A DNA stretch of 64,000 bases from Theodoxus fluviatilis (taxonomy: Eukaryota > Mollusca > Gastropoda > Cycloneritida > Neritidae). The notes below the pieces were generated by a model. The model searched no databases. It had not been told where the DNA came from and saw only the letters and a list, made by a program, of their open reading frames with translations. Positions 1 through 11,310 of the stretch are shown here, one piece after another; positions within the stretch are counted from its first letter, which is position 1, and every line of letters begins with the position of its first letter. The stretch lies in the NCBI GenBank assembly GCA_034096865.1, contig JAWQFJ010001118.1, positions 1 to 64,000 on the forward strand, in the 5' to 3' direction. The position numbers and the translations under genes were made by a program.

Positions 1-666
1 CTGGTTACATGACAGCACTTACTTTCACTGTGTGAAACATCAGTTAATCAGTCAGAAGTATAAAGGGCAGTGGTTACATGACAGCACTTACTTTCACTGT
101 GTGAAACATCAGTTAATCAGTCAGAAGTATAAAGGGCAGTGGTTACATGACAGCACTTACTTTCACTGTGTGAAACATCAGTTAATCAGTCAGAAGTATA
201 AAGGGCAGTGGTTACATGACAGCACTTACTTTCACTGTGTGAAACATCAGTTAATCAGTCAGAAGTATAAAGGGCAGTGGTTACATGACAGCACTTACTT
301 TCACTGTGTGAAACATCAGTTAATCAGTCAGAAGTATAAAGGGCAGTGGTTACATGACAGCACTTACTTTCACTGTGTGAAACATCAGTTAATCAGTCAG
401 AAGTATAAAGGGCAGTGGTTACATGACAGCACTTACTTTCACTGTGTGAAACATCAGTTAATCAGTCAGAAGTATAAAGGGCAGTGGTTACATGACAGCA
501 CTTACTTTCACTGTGTGAAACATCAGTTAATCAGTCAGAAGTATAAAGGGCAGTGGTTACATGACAGCACTTACTTTCACTGTGTGAAACATCAGTTAAT
601 CAGTCAGAAGTATAAAGGGCAGTGGTTACATGACAGCACTTACTTTCACTGTGTGAAACATCAGTT
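1..666. repeat. 69-bp tandem repeat, window-edge array
   Basis: Nine and a half copies of a 69-bp unit containing CAGTCAGAAGTATAAAGGGC, with no visible difference between copies, run off the left edge. The unit is a multiple of three, so one frame is open with a 23-residue period. Perfect identity suggests recent amplification or assembly copying. There is no evidence that the open frame is translated. Confidence 0.95.
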
Positions 667-1740
667 AAAAAGGAAGCCTATGCACACCAGGAGATGGAAT
701 CATGGGGTAAACAGAAGTCTGAAAACACAAGTTGTGCTCTACAGCCTCTTGTTAAAAAGTCAGGTAGCTTCAGGAACAAAAGAGCCCCTGTATTGCTCTG
801 TTCCACAAGATATTTTCTCCAGGCTTTTTCCTTTCTACAAGCAAACCCAATGCCCTCTCTTCCACACTGACTCGTGATATTACTGACACATTCTCATCTA
901 TTTCTGTCTGACAGTTCTTTCCACAACAAAGTTTCAAACTACATCGCCAGTAATTTCCATAAAATGTGTGCAAGAGCTATCAGATTCAAACTGTGCTGCC
1001 TTCACAGACATATACATTCATGTGCATCTCAGTCAAACCAGCCTCACTAAGCACATGGAAACAGTAGGAGAAATTGACACAAACATTTACCTGATAACAG
1101 TCTCAGATGCTTCAACACTTTCGAATAGACATTAGGCCTTTTCTAGAATTTGGCTACTCATCAAAAAGTGTTCAAAAGTTTTTCCTTTTCCCTCCCAACC
1201 ATCAGCCAAAATTATATTTTCTAGGAAAAAAGAAAGAACACTACTTACTTCCGCCTCTCTTTCCTCGGGACATTAAAATTTGAAAATTGTCTGTAATTGC
1301 AGATTTTATCTCAGCCTGCAACGTGAAAATTGTGATCTGACATTCAAGTAGGACTATTTATGTCCCGGGGCGGGAGGCTCTACCCCCCTTGGTGTACGTT
1401 CACCTGCAAACGGCCCTTTTCAGGGCCATCTATGCTCACGAAAGAATACATGTCGGTTGCTGTCCACGCTTCTTTATTTATTTATGTCAAACATTCATGA
1501 GATTTGGAAATACTTCTAAAATACTATGTTTTGTCATCAAGGAGCAATTTTGAGCAATCTATCAACAACTTCAGCTGCATTTTTACTTGCATGTTCTCAA
1601 TAGTTTCCTATGTGAAGTTTTCCAACAGGCTCTCCAACGGCAAGCACAACTAATGACAAGGGCTTCTGGAAACAAGTGCTCTTCAAACATTCATTGACAG
1701 TCTCTACATTTACTTGGATTGCTTTATTCACTGGCTCAGT
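667..1740. other. Unassigned sequence, no gene recognised
   Basis: AT-rich sequence between the 69-bp array and the decayed region beyond 1740. No splice-supported exon, RNA gene or element boundary was found. Short open frames on both strands lack start or splice support. Confidence 0.4.
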
Positions 1741-1749
1741 TCTCAAGAT

Positions 1750-1941
1750 TCAACCTTTGCTCCTTTGAAACATCATGCAATGTTTCTTTGTGCAGATTGC
1801 TATCACCTCCACAGGCAGCTCTGTGCTAGCAATGGGATCACTGGTAAGGTACTTCTCAAACCAGCCAAGCATGCACATCCTACTTAGACAGCACAGCTGG
1901 TTGGGGTTATGTCCAGTGGATGAACCATGGTGGAATTGCAA
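1750..1941 (-). pseudogene. Unidentified decayed coding-like stretch
   Basis: A minus-strand frame here and interrupted minus-strand readings up to about 1.5 kb look coding-like (for example CMLGWFEKYLTSDPIAS). They are broken by stops and have no supported splice sites. I do not recognise the family. The opposite plus-strand frame could equally be the real one, so strand is uncertain. Confidence 0.2.
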
Positions 1942-2199
1942 AGCACCTCCTCTGTCTTCAGTCTATGGCAAACTACAAACAGCCTGAAGAATAGCTGGTT
2001 GCCCACACCCAAGATGAAGGATGAGAACAAACATCACCTCAAGTTGCTTCTTTTGCATGTTTCATGGGTCACCTGCAGTCTGCTCTTAACATCAGCTTTC
2101 AAAATAAACTATTAAGTGGTACCACAAGTCAAGTTACTATCATTACTTGACATGCTATGTTATTAATGCCAGGTAATCAAAACTATTTCATTTACTTAT

Positions 2200-2575
2200 T
2201 CAATGAGTTGTTTATTCCCTCCACATGTCACCCAGAGTGTGATACATCAGTGTTGGAACACTTGCACTCCTGCAAACTACAGTGCACTGTTCAACATGTC
2301 TGCACAAAGGACTTCGAGATTGGGATCTGAACTTGCAATGAGGATATTGGTACATTCTCACTTTCATGGACAATGTCTACTTGTTTCTTCAGACAATGTC
2401 TGTGGCCAGTTTGGTACTCTCAATGGGAGTGCTGGCCCTTTTTAGATACTTGATGGGCACTCTCCATGTGTCTTTAGGATTCGATTTTCTCACAAGCTTT
2501 GTAATAGCAATGTGGACATGGGTACCTCTTCTAACCTTCATGCTTTTTCTGTATATGTCTTTGCAGGTTGACTCT
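2200..2575 (-). pseudogene. C2H2 zinc-finger gene relic
   Basis: Read on the minus strand the sequence gives HIQKKHEG, then YPCPHCYYKACEKIES followed after a stop by RHMESAHQ, a C-x2-C-x12-H-x4-H finger. A second degenerate finger (YPHCKFRSQS, then RHVEQC) follows after a frameshift. At least three in-frame stops make it a relic. The Harbinger-type element begins about 10 bp away at 2584. Confidence 0.4.
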
Positions 2576-2749
2576 ATGACCAGGGCCCGTATGCACGTCG
2601 GTCCGTTTAGTGGACTAATCGCGTTTATCCCCTATACGGGCGGATAGGCGGGAACAATCGGTATGCACGTCAATCTGGTTAGCCTATCCTATACGGATTT
2701 TCGCGTATAAAGTTATCGCACCTCCGAGGGCCTAAACGCGTGTAAATAT

Positions 2750-2950
2750 ATGGCGGCCGTTTTGTTTTTCCGAGCACGACAGCGGCGTCTTCTGCGAAGA
2801 AACAGGATTTTCCGGGACCGAACTAATCCCTTCGACACCTACGATGACCAAGAAGTATTTCGTAAGTTCAGATTTCGTCGGCCAGACATTCTGGAACTGA
2901 CACCGCGAACTCAATCGATTTTCATTACGCGAAGCGGGGTCAGAATTTAG
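2750..2950 (+). pseudogene. HARBI1-like transposase N-terminal fragment
   Basis: The 66-residue frame starts MAAVLFF and contains RRNRIFRDRTNPFDTYDD and FRKFRFRRPDILEL. This resembles the N-terminal region of HARBI1/PIF-Harbinger nucleases. It stops long before any catalytic residue. The first 25 or so codons are repeated in inverted orientation at 4780-4830 as part of the terminal inverted repeat. Confidence 0.6.
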
Positions 2951-3281
2951 AGTTACGTCCCTTTGCTCCGCGCCTCGTTCTCGTGCCAAGCCATGGCAAC
3001 AGACGCTTCTTGTGTAGATATCTATATCGCGTCGACCTGCATTTGCAATTTTAAATCGTGGGAGCTTTCACGAGCTATTGATGCATTCAACATACAGCTT
3101 TGATAAATTAATGCTGTTCATGGCTTACATTTTCTTTGGATGGGGTTTTAGTATCCCCCAAATACAGCGATTTCTGTGCGAACACGCAATGTAAGCAGTG
3201 GAGCCGTCGCCACGGATTCTTCGCCGTGTCGACCTGCATTGCGAATTGTAACATGTACCAGCTTTCCCGACCTACTGATGC

Positions 3282-3600
3282 ATTCAACATACAGCTTTGA
3301 TAAATTAATGCTGTTCATGGCTTACATTTTCTTTGGATGGGGTTTCTAGTGTCCCAATATACAGCTTTTTCTGTGCGAACCGTAGACAGCGTGTGTGTGT
3401 TTAGCTATACGGGCCCTAACCGCGTATAAGCCCTAACTGGATTTGGTATGCACATCGCGCTAAACGGAGACGTATAGCTAAACACACACACGCTGTCTAC
3501 GGTTCGCACAGAAAAAGCTGTATATTGGGACACTAGAAACCCATCCAAAGAAAATGTAAGCCATGAACAGCATTAATTTATCAAAGCTGTATGTTGATTG
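3282..3600. repeat. Large near-perfect palindrome inside the Harbinger-type element
   Basis: Arms 3282-3410 and 3472-3600 are inverted copies separated by about 61 bp. The loop carries a further GTATGCAC end-like motif. An additional direct copy of part of the arm lies at about 3070-3180. The layout suggests nested or rearranged foldback copies. Confidence 0.8.
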
Positions 3601-3817
3601 CATCAATAGGTCGTTAAAGCGCTTATCTTTTACAAATGGAAATGCAGGTCATCTACACGCCGATCTTCCAAGTTCGCGCACGTCTATTTATAGCTGACGC
3701 GCGGAATACATTGTTGTTATATCGCAACGAAATCCACTGACAGGTGCTTTCGCGTGAAGGTGCATTGACCCGCATTTCCAATTTTGCAATGCACGACCTA
3801 TTCATGCATTCAACATT

Positions 3818-4780
3818 CCTCCTCCTCCTCCTCCTCCTCCTCCTCCTCCTCCCCCTCCCCCTCCTCTCCCTCCTCCTCCTCCCCCTCCTCCTCCCCCTCC
3901 TCCTCCCCCTCCCATTCCTCCTCCCCTCCTCCTCCCCCTCCTCTCCCTCCTCCTCCTCCCCCTCCTCCTCCCCCTCCCCCTCCCCGTCCTCCTCCCCCTC
4001 CCCCTCCCCGTCCTCCTCCCCCTCCTCCCCCCGTCCTCCTCCCCCTCCCCCTCCTCCCCCTCCTCCCCCCCGTCCTCCTCCCCTCCTCCTCCCCCTCCCC
4101 CTCCTCCCTCTCCTCCTCCCCCTCCCCCTCCCCGTCCTCCTCCCCCTCCCCCTCCCCGTCCTCCTCCCCCTCCTCCCCCCCCCCCCTCCTCCCCCTCCTC
4201 CCCCCCCCGTCCTCCTCCCCCTCTTCCCCTCCCCCTCCTCCTCCTCCTCCTCCCCCTCCTCCCCCTCCTGCCCCTCCCCCTCCCCCCCGTCCTCCTCCCC
4301 CTCCTCCTCCCCCCCGTCCTCCTCCCCCTCTTCCCCTCCCCCTCCTCCTCCTCCTCCCCCTCCTGCCCTCCCCCTCCCCCTCCCCGTCCTCCTCCCCCTC
4401 CTCCCCCCCCGTCCTCCTCCCCCTCCTCCCCTCTTCCTCCCCCTCCACCTCCTCCCCCTCCTCCCCTCCTCCCCCTCCTCCACCCCTCCCCCTCCCCCTC
4501 TTCCCCTCCTCCTCTTCCCCTCCTCCCCCTCCCCCTCCCCCCTCTTCCTCCCCCTCCTCCTTCCCCTTCTTCCCCTCTTCCTCCTCCTCCTCCTCCTCCT
4601 CCACCTCACCCTCGTCCCCTTCTCCTCTCCCCCTCCTCCCCTCCTCCTTCTCCCCACCCCCCATCCCCATCCTCCATCCCCACCCTCCATCCCCACCCCC
4701 CATCCCCACCCACCCCATCCCCACCCGCCATCCCCACCTCCCATCCCCACCCACTATCCCCACCCTCCATCCCCACCCGG
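3818..4780. repeat. Polypyrimidine tract (CTCC/CCT-rich), about 960 bp
   Basis: The plus strand is almost purely C and T, in runs of CCT, CCCCTC and finally CATCCCCAC. All long frames across it (Pro/Leu/Ser on plus, Gly/Arg/Glu on minus) are products of composition and are not genes. Confidence 0.95.
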
Positions 4781-5289
4781 TTCCGGAAAATCCTGTTTCT
4801 TCGCAGAAGACGCCGCATGTCGTGCTCGGAAAAACGCGTTTAGGCCCTCTATCGGACCTCGGAGGTGCGATAACTTTATACGCGAAAATCCGTATAGGAT
4901 AGGCTAACCAGATTGACGTGCATACCGATAACGCGATTAGTCCACTAAACGGACCGACGTTTGCAGGCCCAGGCTGTAGGGCCCGTGTAGCTAACCGCGT
5001 TTAAGCTCTAAACGCGTTTATGCTAACCGCTTCTGACGTGCATACAGGCCCAGAAATATATTTGACCAAATTACGTTAGAAACAGCAACATTTTGAAACA
5101 CAGACATGCGGTCACCATGGATCGAAATGACGGTTAGAAAATTAGGCTATCATTAATACCAAAGACTATTTTATTACAATGATAATCTTTCTTAATACCG
5201 TGTGGATGATCAGTCCGATTTAGATCTAATTGTAGGCCTACTTGCCATTTTTATCGACCACCATTCTTATTCTATTCTGCATTACCCAC

Positions 5290-5402
5290 CTTGCTTTGTC
5301 TCTTGGAAACCTGAAGTACGAAAGCTCTGGGCGTTTCTTTCTGTTGTTGCTACAGTTAATAGCGCTGCAGTGGTCACTCGCAAACCTGTGTTTTTCCGCC
5401 AT
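5290..5402 (-). CDS. THAP-domain first exon (partial)
   Basis: On the minus strand an ATG in good context (AAAAACATGGCGG) opens MAEKHRFASDHCSAINCSNN and continues with YFRFPRDKAR. This fits the N-terminal half of a THAP C2CH zinc finger: paired cysteines, the FP pair and charged residues before a Trp. AAG/GTGGGT at 5290-5289 makes a plausible splice donor, since reading past it soon meets a stop without the second zinc-ligand pair. THAP domains are DNA-binding and occur in host regulators and P-element-type transposases; which type this is cannot be said. No matching downstream exon was found in the window. Confidence 0.5.
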
Positions 5403-5449
5403 GTTTTTGCTACACTGACAGAGCAATGTTGAAACGGACTATAGGCTCA

Positions 5450-5461
5450 CGCGCATGCGCA
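5450..5461. promoter_or_regulatory. NRF-1-type palindromic site upstream of THAP exon
   Basis: The sequence CGCGCATGCGCA (TGCGCATGCGCG on the minus strand) fits the NRF-1 consensus YGCGCAYGCGCR. It sits about 50 bp upstream of the THAP ATG with no TATA box nearby, as in many TATA-less housekeeping promoters. Function is inferred from motif and position only. Confidence 0.45.
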
Positions 5462-5762
5462 GAAGCATCCATTTCTATGAACCAAATATTTCGATTTCAC
5501 AACGCCTGCTACAAAAAACAAAGCCAAAACACCCCCATTATTGCAGCAAATCATTTTATTACACATTACACCGTAAATGTATTCACAAACATGATCGGAA
5601 TGCATCAGAAACGCGTCGACAAACAAGCACTTTTTACATGTATCTAAGCAGTGTGATTACTTCCCCATAGTGCTGGCCGCTTGGGGCGCTGCGTTCCGAG
5701 CGTCTTGTAACTTTATATAGCAAAAGCTCGGCATGAGCTATCTTTGTGTAACCTATAATCTT

Positions 5763-6560
5763 TGCTGATAATGAGGCACAGTTGACTGATAGTGAGGTGC
5801 AGTTGACTGATAATGAGGAGCAGTTGACTGATAATCAGTTGACTGATAATGAGATGCAGTTGACTGATAATGAGGCACAGTTGACTGATAGTGAGGTGCA
5901 GTTGACTGATAATGAGAAGCAGTTGACCGATAATCAGTTGACTGATAATGAGATGCAGTTGACTGATAATGAGGCACAGTTGACTGATAGTGAGGTGCAG
6001 TTGACTGATAATGAGGCACAGTTGACTGATAATGAGGCACAGTTGACTGATAGTGAGGTGCAGTTGACTGATAATGAGATGCAGTTGACTGATAATGAGG
6101 CACAGTTGACTGATAGTGAGGTGCAGTTGACTGATAGTGAGGTGCAGTTGACTGATAATGAGGCACAGTTGACTGATAATGAGGCACAGTTGACTGATAG
6201 TGAGGTGCAGTTGACTGATAATGAGATGCAGTTGACTGATAATGAGGCACAGTTGACTGATAATGAGGTGCAGTTGACTGATAATGAGGCACAGTTGACT
6301 GATAATGAGGCACAGTTGACTGATAATGAGGCACAGTTGACTGATAGTGAGGTGCAGTTGACTGATAGTGAGGTGCAGTTGACTGATAATGAGGCACAGT
6401 TGACTGATAATGAGGCACAGTTGACTGATAGTGAGGTGCAGTTGACTGATAATGAGGCACAGTTGACTGATAATGAGGCACAGTTGACTGATAGTGAGGT
6501 GCAGTTGACTGATAGTGAGGTGCAGTTGACTGATAATGAGATGCAGTTGACTGATTTTTG
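5763..6560. repeat. 21-bp minisatellite (15-bp variants)
   Basis: About 38 copies of a unit with CAGTTGACTGATAATGAGG, varying GCA/GTG/ATG and AAT/AGT. The unit is a multiple of three, so frames on both strands are open (QLTDNEA on plus). Variants are not confined to third positions, arguing against coding. Each unit carries the E-box form CAGTTG. Confidence 0.95.
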
Positions 6561-6704
6561 TTTGTTTGTTGCTTCATGTCTTTTATTTCTATTTTTATAT
6601 TGACTGAGACAGAATATTCTTCTGCTTCTTTGACCCTTTTAGCTCCTTTGCTGTTTTTTCTTGTGAATGCATTTGAGAAAGGTGCTTTCCTGGTGTCATT
6701 GCAG

Positions 6705-7176
6705 GCTGTGTTGATGGAAGTGCTGTGAGTCAAGAACTGCCTCAGGCCGAGGTAGCAGCCATGGCGTGGCCGGGCCTGGGCACCGCAGGCCAGAGCTGTC
6801 TGCCCACTGAGGGAGGCGTGAGATCCTTGGCCTACCAGGGACATGGGACTTCCTGGAAAGCCAGCGGAATGAGAGTGGCACTTGCAAGTAGTGGAAGCTC
6901 AAAACAGCAGAAAAAGAATGGAGATGCCATGGTCTCATTGATCTTACAGGGTTGTGGTTCCCAAAGGGACAATCGATTTGCTGAGGAGGTGCACCAAGGA
7001 AGCACCTTCAAATCTCACAGACTCTCTGTAAAGGAAGATTCACCCTTATCCCTGAAGTCTGTAAAGGAAAGTGCCAACCAGAAGAAAGTGCTGAAATCTT
7101 GTAATCCAAGCATGAAGAATTACGTGTATCCGTCCTTGAGGATCCAGGACTACCAACCGCCAAAAGGTTACTCCAG
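6705..7176 (+). CDS. Kinase gene exon 1 (first exon seen)
   Basis: This segment encodes about 157 residues. It opens after a CAG acceptor (6702-6704) and runs to a CCAG/GTTGGC donor at 7177, ending in phase 2, which fits the phase of the next exon (7422). The peptide is basic and Ser-rich in its second half (VKEDSPLSLKSVKES) with no recognised domain. An in-frame GTG at 6725 is not a credible start, because the frame stays open to the acceptor and begins in phase 1, so an upstream coding exon must exist. An alternative donor at 7167 would leave the wrong phase. The 21-bp minisatellite at 5763-6560 ends about 150 bp upstream of this exon. Confidence 0.6.
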
Positions 7177-7421
7177 GTTGGCAGAATTATTATTACAATG
7201 GATCAGTGTGTATTCACGGTCACATGCATGAAATACCAAATAAGTTGAATGTTGATATCTAATGTGATATTCTCACTGAAAATAAGTCTGATCAATTGTA
7301 AATGTAACTATTGTTATTTTTTTCCTCTTCCCCCCCCCCCTTATGCGATTTGATAGTTGATGTGAAACTCTTCCATGCCTTTACTAACAATTGTTTCTGT
7401 GTTGTCCTTGACTACTTTCAG

Positions 7422-7635
7422 GCCTGAAACATTTTGTAGTGGATTTTCTGAAGTGACAGTCCCCAAAACCTGTTATGGGGGTGAAGAGCACGAGGAGGAG
7501 AACTACAAGGACTGGGGCTCAGAAAAAACTGCAAGATGGTTGCAGGAAAGTTTTCTCTCAGAAACTGCCATGTCAGACATGACCATCTGTCCACCTCCGG
7601 TCTCTAGCCAGATGCACTCCCAGCTTGACCTGCCG
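7422..7635 (+). CDS. Kinase gene exon 2
   Basis: This 214-nt exon follows a pyrimidine-rich acceptor ending TTTCAG and ends at a strong GTAAGT donor (7636). It encodes about 71 residues containing an acidic, aromatic stretch (GGEEHEEENYKDWGSEK) and a Ser/Pro-rich end. It starts with one nucleotide that completes the split codon from exon 1 and ends in phase 0, exactly as required by the phase-0 start of the exon at 13308. No domain is recognised. The exon is credible because splice sites and phase agree on both sides. Confidence 0.75.
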
Positions 7636-7689
7636 GTAAGTGAGCAGTGAGTGCTTTGAACTTGACGTGGTGCATGCTGATGACCTTGT

Positions 7690-7970
7690 GTGGTAATTGA
7701 GGATCTTTAATTGTAAATTTGATCTGGTGATAATTTAGGATCTTGTACTGTGAATTTGATCTGGTAAATGATCATGATCTTGTACTGTGAATTTGATCTG
7801 GTGGTAATTTAGGATCTTGTACTGTGAATTTGATCTGGTGGTAATTTAGGATCTTGTACTGTGAATTTGATCTGGTAAATGATCATGATCTTGTACTGTT
7901 AATTTGATCTTGTGCTGGATGATGATCTTGTAATGTGAACTTGATCTGGTGGTAATTGAGGATCTTGCTG
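7690..7970. repeat. Short minisatellite, about 37-bp units
   Basis: Degenerate tandem copies of GATCTTGTACTGTGAATTTG followed by alternating spacers (GGTAATTTAG or AAATGATCAT) in the intron after exon 2. Confidence 0.85.
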
Positions 7971-8520
7971 TTTGAAATGTACTTTTCATTTGGATCATGA
8001 TTGCAATGCAATTTCTTCATTGTGCAGATTCATAGATTACAGTCACTTCTCAGTGATATTTGTTGTAGTTTTGTGGTTGTTTTGGTCGTAGTTGTTGTCA
8101 ACATAGTCTCAGATATAGAATGCTAATCTTCAGAGAGTACGAACCATAAGTAATCAAACAAATGAACAAAGCAAGCCACAACAGAGACCAAGCAGACGGA
8201 CCAAACCAAGCACCAACCCTTGGGTTGCAGACAAGTGCCTTGGAACAAAAGCATTGGAAATTGCAACCCTGTCTTTTGTGTCAGTTGACATCAACACATG
8301 CAAATCATGTATATGTATACACCACCAGTAAATGTGTCTGCCAGAGCTTTTGGTTTCACTGTTTGAAGAAGCTGACTCCATGAGTGTCAGTGCATCAGTG
8401 CCTACACATGCAGGGCCTCTTTACCTCTGTCCCTTTCTGACCAAGCAGGCAGCCAATTCATTGCAATGGGGGCGTTCTCAAAGAAATCAGACTATTGCTT
8501 GAGGTTTCCAGTTCAAGAAG
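7971..8520. other. Intron 2 sequence, no feature recognised
   Basis: Unique-looking intronic DNA between two arrays. Open frames of about 75 codons on both strands at 8154-8383 overlap each other and lack support. Confidence 0.4.
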
Positions 8521-8523
8521 AGC

Positions 8524-11310
8524 CTTAGACAGTGCAGAATGTAACTCAATGCAGAATGTAACTCAGACAGTGCAATATCTTACTCAGACAGTGCAGAATG
8601 CAACTCAGACAGTGCAGAATGTAACTCAATGCAGAATGTAACTCAGACAGTGCAATATCTTACTCAGACAGTGCAGAATGCAACTCAGACAGTGCAGAAT
8701 GCAACTCAGTGCAGAATGCAACTCAGTCAGTGCAGAATGCAACTCAGTGCAGAATGCAACTCAGACAGTGCACAATGCAACTCAGTCAGTGCAGAATGCA
8801 ACTCAGTCAGTGCAGAATGCAACTCAGACAGTGCAGAATGCAACTCTGACATTGCAGAATGCAACTCAGTGCAGAATGTAACTCTGACAGTGCAGAATGT
8901 AACTCAGACAGTGCAGAATGTAACTCAGTGCAGAATGCAACTCAGTCAGTGCAGAATGCAACTCAGTGCAGAATGCAACTCAGACAGTGCAGAATGTAAC
9001 TCAGACAGTGCAGAATGTAACTCAGACAGTGCAGAATGTAACTCAGTGCAGAATGTAACTCTGACAGTGCAGAATGCAACTCAGTCAGTGCAGAATGCAA
9101 CTCAGACAGTGCAGAATGCAACTCTGACATTGCAGAATGCAACTCAGTGCAGAATGTAACTCAGACAGTGCAGAATGCAACTCAGACAGTGCAGAATGCA
9201 ACTCAGTGCAGAATGCAACTCAGTCAGTGCAGAATGCAACTCAGTGCACAATGCAACTCAGTCAGTGCAGAATGCAACTCAGTCAGTGCAGAATGCAACT
9301 CAGACAGTGCAGAATGCAACTCTGACATTGCAGAATGCAACTCAGTGCAGAATGTAACTCAGACAGTGCAGAATGCAACTCTGACATTGCAGAATGCAAC
9401 TCAGACAGTACAGAATGTAACTCTGACAGTGCAGAATGTAACTCTGACAGTGCAGAATGCAACTCAGTCAGTGCAGAATGCAACTCAGTGCAGAATGCAA
9501 CTCAGTGCAGAATGCAACTCTGACAGTGCAGAATGCAACTCTGACAGTGCAGAATGCAACTCTGACAGTGCAGAATGCAACTCAGTCAGTGCAGAATGCA
9601 ACTCTGACAGTGCAGAATGCAACTCAGACAGTGCAGAATGCAACTCAGTCAGTGCAGAATGCAACTCAGTCAGTGCAGAATGCAACTCAGTGCAGAATGC
9701 AACTCAGACAGTGCAGAATGCAACTCAGTCAGTGCAGAATGCAACTCAGACAGTGCAGAATGCAACTCTGACATTGCAGAATGCAACTCAGTGCAGAATG
9801 TAACTCAGACAGTGCAGAATGTAACTCTGACATTGCAGAATGCAACTCTGACATTGCAGAATGCAACTCAGTGCAGAATGTAACTCAGTCAGTGCAGAAT
9901 GCAACTCAGTCAGTGCAGAATGCAACTCAGACAGTGCAGAATGCAACTCTGACATTGCAGAATGCAACTCAGTGCAGAATGTAACTCAGACAGTGCAGAA
10001 TGCAACTCTGACAGTACAGAATGCAACTCAGACAGTGCAGAATGTAACTCAGACAGTGCAGAATGTAACTCTGATAGTGCAGAATGCAACTCAGACAGTG
10101 CAGAATGTAACTCAGACAGTGCAGAATGTAACTCAGACAGTGCAGAATGTAACTCAGACAGTGCAGAATGCAACTCAGTGCAGAATGCAACTCAGTGCAG
10201 AATGCAACTCAGACAGTGCAGAATGCAACTCAGTGCAGAATGTAACTCAGACAGTGCAGAATGCAACTCAGTGCAGAATGCAACTCAGTGCAGAATGCAA
10301 CTCAGTGCAGAATGCAACTCAGACAGTGCAGAATGCAACTCAGTGCAGAATGCAACTCAGTGCAGAATGCAACTCAGACAGTGCAGAATGCAACTCAGTG
10401 CAGAATGTAACTCAGTGTGGAATGTAACTCAGACATTGCAGAATGCAACTCAGACAGTACAGAATGTAACTCAGTGTGGAATGCAACTCAGACAGTACAG
10501 AATGTAACTCAGACAATGCAGAATGTAACTCAGACAATGCAGAATGTAACTCAGTGCAGAATGTAACTCAGTGTGGAATGCAACTCAGACATTGCAGAAT
10601 GCAACTCAGACAGTGCAGAATGCAACTTGGTGCAGAATGCAACTCAGACAGTGCAGAATGCAACTCAGTGTGGAATGCAACTCAGACAGTACAGAATGTA
10701 ACTCAGACAATGCAGAATGTAACTCAGACAGTGCAGAATGTAACTCAGTGCAGAATGTAACTCAGTGTGGAATGCAACTCAGACATTGCAGAATGCAACT
10801 CAGACAGTGCACAATGCAACTTGGTGCAGAATGCAACTTGGTGCAGAATGTAACTTGGTGCAGAATGCAACTCAGACAGTACAGAATGCAACTTGGTGCA
10901 GAATGCAACTCAGACAGTGCAGAATGCAACTCAGTGTGGAATGCAACTCAGACATTGCAGAATGCAACTCAGACAGTGCAGAATGCAACTTGGTGCAGAA
11001 TGCAACTCAGACAGTGCAGAATGCAACTCTGACAGTACAGAATGTAACTCAGACAATGCAGAATGTAACTCAGTGCAGAATGTAACTCTGACAGTGCAGA
11101 ATGTAACTCAGACAATGTAGAATGTAACTCAGAGAATGCAGAATTAACTCAGTGCAGAATGTAACTGAGATAGTGCAGAATGTAACTCTGACAGTGCAGA
11201 ATGTAACTCTGACAGTGCAGAATGTAACTCAGACAATGTAGAATGTAACTCAGAGAATGCAGAATTAACTCAGTGCAGAATGTAACGAGATAGTGCAGCA
11301 TTCAACTGAT
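8524..11310. repeat. Dimorphic 21/17-bp minisatellite, 2.8 kb
   Basis: About 140 units alternate between a 21-bp form (AACTCAGACAGTGCAGAATGC) and a 17-bp form lacking ACAG. Further variants (TTGGTGC, TGTGG, ACATTGC) cluster towards the right end. Numerous short frames (QNATQ, ECNSDSA) arise from it and are not genes. Confidence 0.95.

Larger units (their letters stand above)
2584..5050. mobile_element. PIF/Harbinger-type foldback transposon
   Basis: The ends GGCCCGTATGCACGTC (left) and its near-complement at the right are flanked by a 3-bp duplication CAG (2581-2583 and 5051-5053), as expected for PIF/Harbinger. The terminal inverted repeats are long, about 2584-2822 and 4778-5050. Each contains the first codons of the same transposase-like frame. 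No full transposase is present, so the element is non-autonomous. Inside lie a second large palindrome and a nearly 1-kb pyrimidine tract. Confidence 0.8.

Noticed and set aside
3653..4907. Gly/Arg/Glu-rich and Pro/Leu/Ser-rich frames of 317-387 codons
   Set aside because: Direct consequence of a pyrimidine-only tract; frames overlap on both strands.
6725..7231. Independent 168-codon gene starting at 6725
   Set aside because: Its start is GTG in the middle of a frame open back to a splice acceptor, and its end lies beyond a donor whose phase fits the next exon.
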